Shown here: positions 1 to 4,914 of the stretch, in pieces
How the letters are laid out: every line of letters starts with the position of its first letter
Numbering within the stretch: the first letter of the stretch is position 1
Origin: Robiginitomaculum sp.
GTDB taxonomy: Bacteria; Pseudomonadota; Alphaproteobacteria; Caulobacterales; Maricaulaceae
Length of the DNA stretch: 5,332 nucleotides
Assembly: GCA_021647805.1 (NCBI GenBank)
Contig: JAKITZ010000175.1
Coordinates: 1 to 5,332 of the forward strand
Direction: 5' to 3'
Translations under genes and position numbers: made by a program
Notes under the pieces: model-generated
Told to the model about the DNA's origin: nothing
Seen by the model: only the letters and a program-made list of their open reading frames with translations
The model's database searches: none

Positions 1-179
1 TTGTCGCGAACATGAAAAGCACCAAATGATGATAAATTAACAGATTTCCCGCGTGCCAATTCTTCTGTCATTAACTCAAAAATACGATCGACAAAATCAG
101 CAGAATCTTGTCGCGACAACCCGACTTCACTAACCAGCTTCTCAGCTAGGTCAGACCGTGTAACTGTATTGCTACTCAT
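1..179 (-). CDS. ihfA: Integration host factor subunit alpha, N-terminal part (runs off the left edge)
   Basis: This is half of the IHF heterodimer, a nucleoid protein that binds specific DNA sites in the minor groove and bends them sharply, helping transcription, replication and recombination. I translated 59 codons from the ATG at 177-179. The product opens MSSNTVTRSDLAEKL, continues with EVGLSRQDSADFVDRIF and reaches the HU/IHF signature region at NLSSFGAFHVRD, residues 48-59. The beta-arm that intercalates into DNA and the C-terminus lie outside the window. The spacing GLSR(x)nSA and the extended N-terminus match IhfA of alphaproteobacteria better than HU or IhfB. The start has a purine-rich Shine-Dalgarno (GGGGA) about 6 nt upstream. 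It lies downstream of plsX-fabH, the usual alphaproteobacterial place for ihfA, but 140 bp separate it from fabH and a candidate promoter sits in that gap, so it may also be transcribed alone. Confidence 0.88.
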   Translation of the reverse strand, partial: MSSNTVTRSDLAEKLVSEVGLSRQDSADFVDRIFELMTEELARGKSVNLSSFGAFHVRD

Positions 180-210
180 TTCGCATCCCCATGCACCTCA
201 ATTTTTAATG

Positions 211-239
211 ACACTATTGCCAGTATTTTTATCAGTCAA
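211..239 (-). promoter_or_regulatory. Candidate promoter for ihfA
   Basis: On the minus strand TTGACT (234-239) and TAGTGT (211-216) are separated by 17 bp. The -35 is good and the -10 matches the sigma-70 consensus at only three of six positions. Transcription would begin near 204 and leave a leader of about 25 nt before the ihfA ATG. The gap between fabH and ihfA has no clear terminator, so read-through from fabH is also possible. Assigned by eye only. Confidence 0.35.
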
Positions 240-319
240 TGCAATAAGTTAGAAGTTTTACACGTAACAGTGCGTTTTATTGTTTTTTTTCATAAAATCA
301 GCCTTTTTTGGAAACAGCT

Positions 320-1297
320 TCACATTCGAACCAAAGCTGCACCCCATGTAAAGCCGCCACCTAATGCCTCGAAAAGCACTAAATCACCTTGTTTTATTCT
401 GCCATCTTTAACGGCAACATCAAGGGCTAACGGAATAGACGCTGCCGAAGTGTTGCCATGTTCAGCTACGGTTGAGATTACTTTTTTCTTTGGCAGACCA
501 AGCTTCTTTGAAATACCCTCGAGTATTCTTTCATTCGCCTGATGCGGTACAAACCAATCTATATCACTCTCGTTAAGCCCTGAATCAACCAGTACTCGGG
601 CTATAGCGCCAGAAATATTGGTAATTGCATGACGAAAAACTTTATGGCCATCCATTCGTAAATGTCCGACCGTCTTGGTGGTGGAGGGTCCGCCATCAAC
701 ATAAAGCAGGTCTTGATATCTACCGTCCGAGCGCAAATGTGTATGTACAATCCCGCGCTCAGCCATTCCCGGCGCACCTGGTTCGCCGCGCAACACAACC
801 GCACCAGCGCCATCACCGAATAAAACGCATGTTGTACGATCGCTCCAGTCTAAAATACGCGAGAAAGTTTCCGCACCAATTACCATTGCATTTCTAGCTT
901 GCCCTCTGGCCACAAAGCTATCAGCCACGGAAAGTGCATACAAAAATCCAGAACAAACAGCATTAATATCAAAGGCAAAGCCCCGGTACATACCAATCTC
1001 CCGTTGTACCATGGTTGCCGTTGCTGGAAATGTTAAGTCTGGAGTTGCAGTCGCCAATACGATCAAATCCAGCTCGCCAGCCTCCATACCAGCAGCTTCC
1101 AAAGCTCTTTTAGCTGCATGGGTTGCCAACATCGAAGTTGTTTCGCCTTCGGCGGCGATATGGCGTTTTTTTATACCGGTTCTTTTTTTAATCCACTCAT
1201 CCGTGGTATCAACCATTTCTGCTAAATCAGCATTGGTGAGTATTTTTTCCGGCAAATACGAACCAACGCCAGCGATTACACTTCTAAACCTGCTCAT
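320..1297 (-). CDS. fabH: Beta-ketoacyl-ACP synthase III
   Basis: FabH condenses acetyl-CoA (or another short acyl-CoA) with malonyl-ACP to give acetoacetyl-ACP, the first step of type II fatty-acid synthesis in the cytoplasm. The 325-residue product has the usual family length. The thiolase-fold catalytic triad is visible: Cys115 in NAVCSGF, His252 in PHQAN and Asn282 in HGNTSAASIP. Other family marks are DEWIKKRTGI near residues 33-42, GDGAGAVVL near 161-169 and the C-terminal GGGFTWGAAL. Its ATG overlaps the plsX stop as ATGA, which suggests translational coupling. It also has its own Shine-Dalgarno (AAGGA) about 9 nt upstream, inside the end of plsX. It is the second gene of a plsX-fabH pair. 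Nothing looks damaged. Acyl-CoA chain preference cannot be read from the sequence. Confidence 0.97.
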   Translation of the reverse strand: MSRFRSVIAGVGSYLPEKILTNADLAEMVDTTDEWIKKRTGIKKRHIAAEGETTSMLATHAAKRALEAAGMEAGELDLIVLATATPDLTFPATATMVQREIGMYRGFAFDINAVCSGFLYALSVADSFVARGQARNAMVIGAETFSRILDWSDRTTCVLFGDGAGAVVLRGEPGAPGMAERGIVHTHLRSDGRYQDLLYVDGGPSTTKTVGHLRMDGHKVFRHAITNISGAIARVLVDSGLNESDIDWFVPHQANERILEGISKKLGLPKKKVISTVAEHGNTSAASIPLALDVAVKDGRIKQGDLVLFEALGGGFTWGAALVRM

Positions 1298-2337
1298 GAA
1301 GATATATCCTTTTGACCGCCAGCGAACAATTCAAGGTTTTGCTGAATGACTTGCATATAATTAGATGCCGCCATTCTTTGCGCTACAAGCAAAGCGTTGG
1401 CAAAACCAACAGCATCTGTTCCGCCGTGACTTTTAATCACCAAACCACCAAGACCCAAAAACAACCCGCCATTAGAATTTTTCGGATCCATTCGGTCTTT
1501 CATTTTGGCAAAAGCGCCACGGCTTAACAATGCGCCTAGCTTATAAAGTGGTGCAGACATAAGGCTTTCTTTCAAGACCGTTGCTGCCAGCTTTGCAGTA
1601 CCTTCGGCAGCCTTTAGCGCCACATTTCCAGTGAAGCCATCAGTTACCACCACATCGGTGCGCCCCATGGAGATGTCATTGCCTTCGACAAATCCGGCAT
1701 AGTTCATATCTAATTGCGCATTGCGTAATAATTTATCGGCTTCGCGAACTATGTCATTTCCCTTCACGTCTTCGGTTCCAACATTCAATAAACCAACACT
1801 AGGGTTTTGTTTTTTATGGACAATTCTTGAAAACGCTTCCCCAAGAATAGCAAATTCAACTAATTGCGGAGCGGTACATACAACATTGGCTCCTACATCT
1901 AGCACAACACTATGCCCAACCGGTGACGGCCAGCTTGCAGCAATAGCCGGTCGATGAACATTTTTCATCATCCCTAACAAAACCTTGCCCAGCACCATCA
2001 TTGCGCCGGTATTACCAGCTGAGATAGCAGCATCAGCCTCGCCTGTTTTAACCGAACGAATAGCATTCCACATGCTCGATCCACGAGCCCTACGTATTGC
2101 CTGTGAGGGCTTGTCAGTCATCGCAACAAAGGTATCTGTATGGCGTATTTCACATAGTTGTGCAGCGATGGGAAGCCTATCCAATAATGGTTGCAATAAC
2201 GCTTCTTGACCGTGCAGCAATACTTTAGACACCTTATTTGGTGCATTTTTAGCGAATAATTCTATACCTTCGACTAATGCTTCTGGTGCAAAATCACCAC
2301 CCATAGCATCGACGGATAGGCAAATAGGTTTACTCAT
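1294..2337 (-). CDS. plsX: Phosphate acyltransferase PlsX
   Basis: PlsX converts acyl-ACP and inorganic phosphate to acyl-phosphate, which PlsY uses to acylate glycerol-3-phosphate; it is a peripheral membrane or cytoplasmic enzyme of phospholipid synthesis. The 347-residue product is normal for the family. Visible family motifs are VDAMGGDFAP (residues 9-18), SAGNTGAMM (106-114), DVGANV (147-152), GLLNVGTEDVKGND (182-195), GFVEGNDI (215-222), TDGFTGNVALK (232-242) and VIKSHGGTD (300-308). I chose the ATG at 2335-2337 because the conserved protein begins there and AGGGA lies about 10 nt upstream. An in-frame ATG 14 codons earlier (2379) adds residues not expected in the family and has an SD only 2 nt away. 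It ends inside the fabH start (4-bp overlap). An 88-bp gap separates it from the upstream chaperone gene. Confidence 0.96.
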   Translation of the reverse strand: MSKPICLSVDAMGGDFAPEALVEGIELFAKNAPNKVSKVLLHGQEALLQPLLDRLPIAAQLCEIRHTDTFVAMTDKPSQAIRRARGSSMWNAIRSVKTGEADAAISAGNTGAMMVLGKVLLGMMKNVHRPAIAASWPSPVGHSVVLDVGANVVCTAPQLVEFAILGEAFSRIVHKKQNPSVGLLNVGTEDVKGNDIVREADKLLRNAQLDMNYAGFVEGNDISMGRTDVVVTDGFTGNVALKAAEGTAKLAATVLKESLMSAPLYKLGALLSRGAFAKMKDRMDPKNSNGGLFLGLGGLVIKSHGGTDAVGFANALLVAQRMAASNYMQVIQQNLELFAGGQKDISS

Positions 2338-2387
2338 ACGATCATCGTCCCTGATGACGGTGGAAAGCCACCTGACCATTGTCCTAG

Positions 2388-2416
2388 AAGATAGAAAGCC
2401 TGCGCCATCTTAGCAA
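2388..2416 (-). promoter_or_regulatory. Candidate internal promoter for plsX-fabH
   Basis: In the gap between the chaperone gene and plsX the minus strand carries TTGCTA (2411-2416), a 17-bp spacer and TATCTT (2388-2393), each matching the sigma-70 consensus at four of six bases. A start near 2381 would give a leader of about 44 nt, which contains two small hairpins (GGTGG/CCACC at 2359-2372 and TCATC/GATGA at 2342-2357). Seen by eye; its activity is inferred. Confidence 0.33.
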
Positions 2417-2425
2417 TAGCCACCA

Positions 2426-2971
2426 TCAAGAAAAATCAGTTGCCGCAAATTCCGCTCCAAGATCAAGCACTTGCTCTGGTGATTGCTTGCTAAGTGATTT
2501 TTCCGAAGCAATAAACCAATTGGCTAATTGCTTAGAAAACTTTATCTTTTCCGAGTCAGTTTTTTCGCCAAAAATGTTACGATGTAACGCTTGTTGCAAT
2601 GATTTTATGTCATTTTCAGATAATGCTTGGTGATAAACCTTAACTCGACCGTAATACGCGGTGGCCATCGCCTTTATTTTCTTACCCACCCTAGTATCGC
2701 TAGTTCCAAGTTCTCTTATCGCCGTCTCCAGATCACGGAACATGGCATCAAAGACCAATTGATCCAACCGCACTTCGGGGCTTGAGTTACGTAAAGATCG
2801 CATCAACAAAAAAGCATGCAGCACCAGAACTTCAAAACGCCCATCGACATCGTCCGGAACCTTTCCTTTTCCAAAGAAATCTGGGTTGCGGCTGGCCTTG
2901 CGGACTAAAGAAAAATAGTTTTCGCCAAGTTTTCGCCGCTTTCTTCCGGCAAACAGAAAAGATAGTATCAT
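2426..2971 (-). CDS. Ubiquinol-cytochrome c chaperone family protein (CBP3-like)
   Basis: A 181-residue protein of the ubiquinol-cytochrome c chaperone family, related to yeast Cbp3, which helps cytochrome b synthesis and assembly of respiratory complex III. Bacterial members are thought to act similarly in alphaproteobacteria, but the role here is inferred from family. Diagnostic stretches are DGRFEVLVLHAFLLMRSLR (about residues 43-61), LVFDAMFRDLE (72-82), ELGTSDTRVGKKIKAMATAYYGR (92-114) and a later helix with LANWF. The N-terminus is short and basic (GRKRRK), with no clear signal peptide. The start at 2969-2971 has AGGA about 9 nt upstream. It is the first minus-strand gene of the chaperone-plsX-fabH series and is divergent from bamE, the expected alphaproteobacterial arrangement. 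The DUF177 gene often found next is absent here. Confidence 0.88.
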   Translation of the reverse strand: MILSFLFAGRKRRKLGENYFSLVRKASRNPDFFGKGKVPDDVDGRFEVLVLHAFLLMRSLRNSSPEVRLDQLVFDAMFRDLETAIRELGTSDTRVGKKIKAMATAYYGRVKVYHQALSENDIKSLQQALHRNIFGEKTDSEKIKFSKQLANWFIASEKSLSKQSPEQVLDLGAEFAATDFS

Positions 2972-3017
2972 TTATATTTGTCCTAAAATTAATGCACGAC
3001 TGTGAAGAATTTACTTG

Positions 3018-3045
3018 AAACTACCGGCGCAGATCTTTAGGTCAA
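3018..3045 (-). promoter_or_regulatory. Candidate promoter for the chaperone-plsX-fabH series
   Basis: The minus strand shows TTGACC (3040-3045), a 16-bp spacer and TAGTTT (3018-3023). Transcription would begin near 3011, about 40 nt before the chaperone ATG. A weaker plus-strand pair, TTGAAA (3015-3020) with TAGGTC (3038-3043), overlaps it and could serve bamE. The two divergent genes would then share about 100 bp of control DNA. The call rests on hexamer matches only. Confidence 0.38.
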
Positions 3046-3070
3046 CGGTTAAGTGTTGTGGAGAACCAAA

Positions 3071-3562
3071 ATGAACTCATATTACAAAGCTATTGTTATC
3101 GGAGCAGCTCTGTTAATAACGCTTGGTGCGTGTACCCCCATATCCCGCTCACATGGGTTCATATCAGCCAAAGGTTCCCCCGGTGATATAGAGTCCGGGA
3201 TTGACAGCAAATCCAGTGTACTGGCAAAGTTTGGCAGCCCGTCAACCATTGGCATTTTTGAAGAAGACACTTGGTACTATATCTCGGAATTTAAAGAACA
3301 GTTGGGATATTTACAACCAAAAATCGAAAGTCGCACCATAACCACAATTCAGTTTGCCGGTGACGGCATGGTCGAAGATGTGATCATTTACGAACTAGAG
3401 GACGGTAAAATTGTCTCACTGGTTGGACGTGCTACACCGACTAGAGGGCGCGAGCTAACAGTTTTGGAACAATTATTGGGTAATGTTGGCAGACTTCCAC
3501 AAGGAACACTTGGTTCAGAGAATCTGCCTGGTGGAGCTGGTGGCCCACGCCGTGATCAGTAG
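3071..3562 (+). CDS. bamE: Outer membrane protein assembly factor BamE (SmpA/OmlA lipoprotein)
   Basis: BamE is a small lipoprotein on the inner face of the outer membrane that stabilises the BAM complex, which folds beta-barrel proteins into that membrane. The 163-residue product begins with a lipoprotein signal: basic Lys6, a hydrophobic stretch (residues 7-18) and the lipobox LGAC with Cys21 as the lipidated residue. The SmpA/OmlA domain follows at about 40-120, with SKSSVLAKFGSPSTIG, DTWYYIS, an ITTIQF strand and YELEDGKIV. An alphaproteobacterial-type tail follows with ELTVLEQLLGNVGRLP and a Gly/Pro-rich end. I prefer the ATG at 3071, with GGAG 7 nt upstream, over the in-frame GTG at 3053, which would put extra polar residues before the signal peptide. 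It is divergent from the chaperone gene and convergent with merR, whose stop is 18 bp away; no terminator hairpin is obvious between them. Confidence 0.92.
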   Translation: MNSYYKAIVIGAALLITLGACTPISRSHGFISAKGSPGDIESGIDSKSSVLAKFGSPSTIGIFEEDTWYYISEFKEQLGYLQPKIESRTITTIQFAGDGMVEDVIIYELEDGKIVSLVGRATPTRGRELTVLEQLLGNVGRLPQGTLGSENLPGGAGGPRRDQ

Positions 3563-3580
3563 ATAAGCAACAAGTTACAA

Positions 3581-3988
3581 TTATTCTGAAAGCGCATCTA
3601 TTATTGGGCAATCTTTTTTGTCTAATTGCTCGCAGCTTTCTGCTGCTTGGAGCAATGTTTGTTGCAAGGATTGTAGACGATCAATTTTTAACTGAACATT
3701 GATCAAGTGCTTAGCGGTTATTTTGTTAACCTCTCCACAAGTAACTGGCCGCTCATCAATTCCGATTAACGAACGAATGTCATCGATAGAAAAACCCAGT
3801 TCTCTGGCTCTACGGATAAATTGTAATTTCCTTTGTGTTGAAATATTATATATTCGGTGACCGTTAAAGCTACGTTTAGCCGTTGGTAATAAGTCAATTT
3901 TTTCATAATACCGAATAGTTTCAATATTCACCGAAGCCCGGCGGCTTAACTCTCCGATACCAAACTGTAAATTTGTTGAAATATTCAT
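3581..3988 (-). CDS. merR: MerR-family regulator, mercury-type (metal-responsive)
   Basis: A 135-residue MerR-family activator/repressor. The N-terminal winged helix-turn-helix is clear (IGELSRRASVNIETIRYYE, residues 11-29, then LLP and NGHRIYN). A long dimerisation helix runs from about 87 to 118 and the C-terminal metal loop ends in CPIIDAL. Three cysteines, Cys84, Cys119 and Cys127, lie close to the mercury ligands of classic MerR (Cys82, Cys117, Cys126): the first interval of 35 is identical and the second is 8 instead of 9. That supports mercury or another thiophilic metal as ligand, but lead-, cadmium- or otherwise tuned relatives cannot be excluded. I chose the ATG at 3986-3988; the longer in-frame start at 4042 would run through the operator into merT. 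The gene is divergent from merT with 47 bp between the starts, so it probably controls both promoters. It is AT-richer than the fabH-plsX genes. Confidence 0.85.
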   Translation of the reverse strand: MNISTNLQFGIGELSRRASVNIETIRYYEKIDLLPTAKRSFNGHRIYNISTQRKLQFIRRARELGFSIDDIRSLIGIDERPVTCGEVNKITAKHLINVQLKIDRLQSLQQTLLQAAESCEQLDKKDCPIIDALSE

Positions 3989-3998
3989 CACAAATCTC

Positions 3999-4029
3999 TT
4001 GCACCTGTAGTGACTACAGGTGTTAATAA
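3999..4029 (+). promoter_or_regulatory. MerR-type promoter/operator for merT
   Basis: The plus strand has TTGCAC (3999-4004), a 19-bp spacer and TAATAA (4024-4029). A spacer lengthened to 19 bp is the hallmark of promoters that MerR-type proteins activate by untwisting DNA. Lying just after the -35, as in mer and pbr operators, is a perfect dyad: CACCTGTAG, TGA, CTACAGGTG (4002-4022, 9-bp arms, 3-bp centre). Spacer length and dyad are seen directly; binding by the adjacent regulator is inferred from its position between the divergent genes. The predicted transcription start (about 4035-4036) falls on the merT ATG. Confidence 0.8.
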
Positions 4030-4034
4030 CACCT
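4018..4034. repeat. Second perfect palindrome overlapping the merT -10
   Basis: AGGTGTTA, A, TAACACCT (4018-4034) is a perfect inverted repeat with 8-bp arms and one central base. Its left arm starts inside the right arm of the main operator dyad, so the order of half-sites is CACCT, AGGTG, CACCT. It covers the whole -10 region. It may be a second regulator site or chance symmetry from a repeated half-site. Confidence 0.6.
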
Positions 4035-4052
4035 AATGACAAACAAAGACAA
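4023..4052 (-). promoter_or_regulatory. Candidate merR promoter, face to face with the merT promoter
   Basis: On the minus strand TTGTCT (4047-4052), an 18-bp spacer and TATTAA (4023-4028) form a possible promoter. Transcription would start near 4016, inside the operator dyad, giving about 28 nt of leader before merR. Its -10 covers almost the same bases as the merT -10 on the other strand. Regulator bound to the dyad would then repress its own gene, as is usual for MerR. The hexamers are only moderate matches. Confidence 0.35.
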
Positions 4053-4407
4053 TAACCAAAACAAGAAAACCGTCAGCAAAAGTACGTTGTTCGGTAGCGG
4101 TAGTGCACTGAGCGGTTTATTGGCCTTCATTGGAGCTTCTTGCTGTGTTTTACCACTTGTGTTGATCAACCTTGGAATTAGTGGCGCACTTGTGGCGCAA
4201 CTTGCTATTTTTGCCCGATACAAAAACTGGTTTTTAGGTATTAGCTTGATTTTAGTGATTCTGGCATTCTGGTTTTCTTACAGCAACGGCAAACGCCCAA
4301 CAAAAACAGTTCTGGTGTTATTGTTTTTTTCTGCATTGCTGATTGTGATTGCATACACATTACCATTTTACGAAGCCGGAATTTTGCAATGGGTTCAACA
4401 AAGATGA
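4036..4407 (+). CDS. merT: MerT-like mercuric (metal) transport membrane protein
   Basis: A 123-residue inner-membrane protein resembling MerT, which carries Hg(II) into the cytoplasm for reduction. After a polar, Lys/Asn-rich start it has three hydrophobic segments at about residues 21-42, 50-80 (interrupted by RYKNW) and 91-110. The first contains the vicinal pair Cys36-Cys37 in GASCCVLPLVLINLGISGAL, very like the TM1 metal motif of MerT. These are its only cysteines: the loop between TM2 and TM3 (SYSNGKRPTK) lacks the second pair that classic MerT has there. It is the first gene after the MerR-type promoter and overlaps the next gene by ATGA. No Shine-Dalgarno precedes the ATG, and the predicted transcript begins at or next to it. 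Mercury is the likeliest substrate by family and regulator, not proven. No MerP, MerC or MerA gene is seen in the window. Confidence 0.8.
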   Translation: MTNKDNNQNKKTVSKSTLFGSGSALSGLLAFIGASCCVLPLVLINLGISGALVAQLAIFARYKNWFLGISLILVILAFWFSYSNGKRPTKTVLVLLFFSALLIVIAYTLPFYEAGILQWVQQR

Positions 4408-4613
4408 GTGGATTTATCCCAACCTCGACAATTACCTGCCCCAAATGCGGGTTTCAATCGAAAGACTTGATGCCAACCGATGCCTGTCAATATTTTTACG
4501 ATTGTAAAGGCTGTGGTGTATTACTAAAACCGGCGGCGGGTGATTGTTGCGTTTACTGTACTTATGGCGACGTTAAATGCCCACCAATACAAATGGGCAA
4601 TGATTGTTGTTAG
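4404..4613 (+). CDS. Small cysteine-rich GDCCVxC-domain protein
   Basis: A 69-residue protein with eleven cysteines (12, 15, 28, 34, 37, 48, 49, 52, 59, 68, 69). In order there is a CPKC pair, DACQYFYDCKGCG, the signature GDCCVYC (residues 46-52), KCPP and a terminal Cys-Cys. It matches the family named for GDCCVxC, some members of which are described as selenoproteins; every position here is encoded by TGT or TGC, so this is the all-cysteine form. No signal peptide or membrane segment is visible, so it is probably cytoplasmic. Function is unknown. The CxxC pairs suggest a zinc-ribbon-like fold or metal/thiol chemistry, and coupling to merT suggests binding or passing on the imported metal (inference). 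I chose the ATG at 4404 because it overlaps the merT stop (ATGA); an in-frame ATG at 4389, with GGA 8 nt upstream, would add five residues and is a real alternative. Confidence 0.82.
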   Translation: MSGFIPTSTITCPKCGFQSKDLMPTDACQYFYDCKGCGVLLKPAAGDCCVYCTYGDVKCPPIQMGNDCC

Positions 4614-4914
4614 TTTAGCCCTCGATGGATTGAGCAAAAAAAACGATTAACACACCGATTCCAGCTAAACAGCAATAGGTCTGAAACCAATATAGTCATG
4701 GATTTCTTATAAGACAGAGAACGATCGCAGAACAAATTAAATCTTGCTGAACAGTTACAAAAAAGTTACTTACTAATAAGAAAGACTAAAAAGCTGAAAT
4801 TAGTGTTTTGTAGGTTGAGTTAAAGAATAAGCTTTTACACTAGTCTGCACTAGTCTGCACTAGTCTGCACTTGTATCACTTTGCTCTAACTGGCGCTATC
4901 AAAGGAAACGCAGA
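4614..4914. other. AT-rich intergenic stretch without a convincing gene
   Basis: About 300 bp between the mer-like unit and the lipoprotein gene. I see no credible plus-strand ORF, no tRNA-like fold and no strong terminator; the run of eight A at about 4637-4644 follows only a very weak stem. On the minus strand, 4615-4695 is a 26-codon open frame without an ATG whose translation is hydrophobic (YCCLAGIGVLIVFFAQ), possibly the tail of a decayed membrane-protein gene or chance. The right part holds a 10-bp tandem repeat (4838-4871) and then the Shine-Dalgarno of the next gene. I could not assign a convincing promoter for that gene. Confidence 0.5.
4838..4871. repeat. Tandem repeat, 10-bp unit, 3.4 copies
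   Basis: The unit TAGTCTGCAC occurs three times without mismatch (4841-4850, 4851-4860, 4861-4870), and the exact 10-bp period extends from 4838 to 4871. Each junction makes the palindrome ACTAGT (4839, 4849, 4859). The period is close to one helical turn, so all copies face the same side of the DNA. It ends 44 bp before the next ATG. It may be a stacked protein-binding site or a slippage-prone tract. Confidence 0.9.

Noticed and set aside
625..1349. Plus-strand open frames opposite fabH (for example 625-897 and 1011-1349)
   Set aside because: They lie antisense to a fully conserved fabH, have no recognisable domains, and are shadows of its codon pattern.
2338..2379. An upstream ATG for plsX that would add 14 residues
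   Set aside because: The family normally begins close to the VDAMGG motif, the ATG at 2337 has a well-spaced AGGGA, and the upstream ATG has AGGA only 2 nt away.
2782..3018. Plus-strand open frame opposite the chaperone gene
   Set aside because: It overlaps the conserved chaperone coding region and its promoter, and the protein has no recognisable features.
3053..3070. GTG start for bamE six codons earlier
   Set aside because: The ATG at 3071 has GGAG at good spacing and gives a normal lipoprotein signal; the longer form adds polar residues before it.
3989..4042. A longer merR start at 4042
   Set aside because: It would translate through the operator dyad and into merT; the MerR helix-turn-helix fits the start at 3988.
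4548..4556. Selenocysteine in the GDCCVxC motif
   Set aside because: All codons in the motif are TGT or TGC; there is no in-frame TGA before the TAG stop.
4614..4650. Rho-independent terminator after the GDCCVxC gene
   Set aside because: Only a three- to four-base stem precedes the run, and on the plus strand the run is A, not T.
4838..4871. CRISPR-like reading of the tandem repeat
   Set aside because: The unit is 10 bp with no spacers between copies, so it is a plain tandem repeat.
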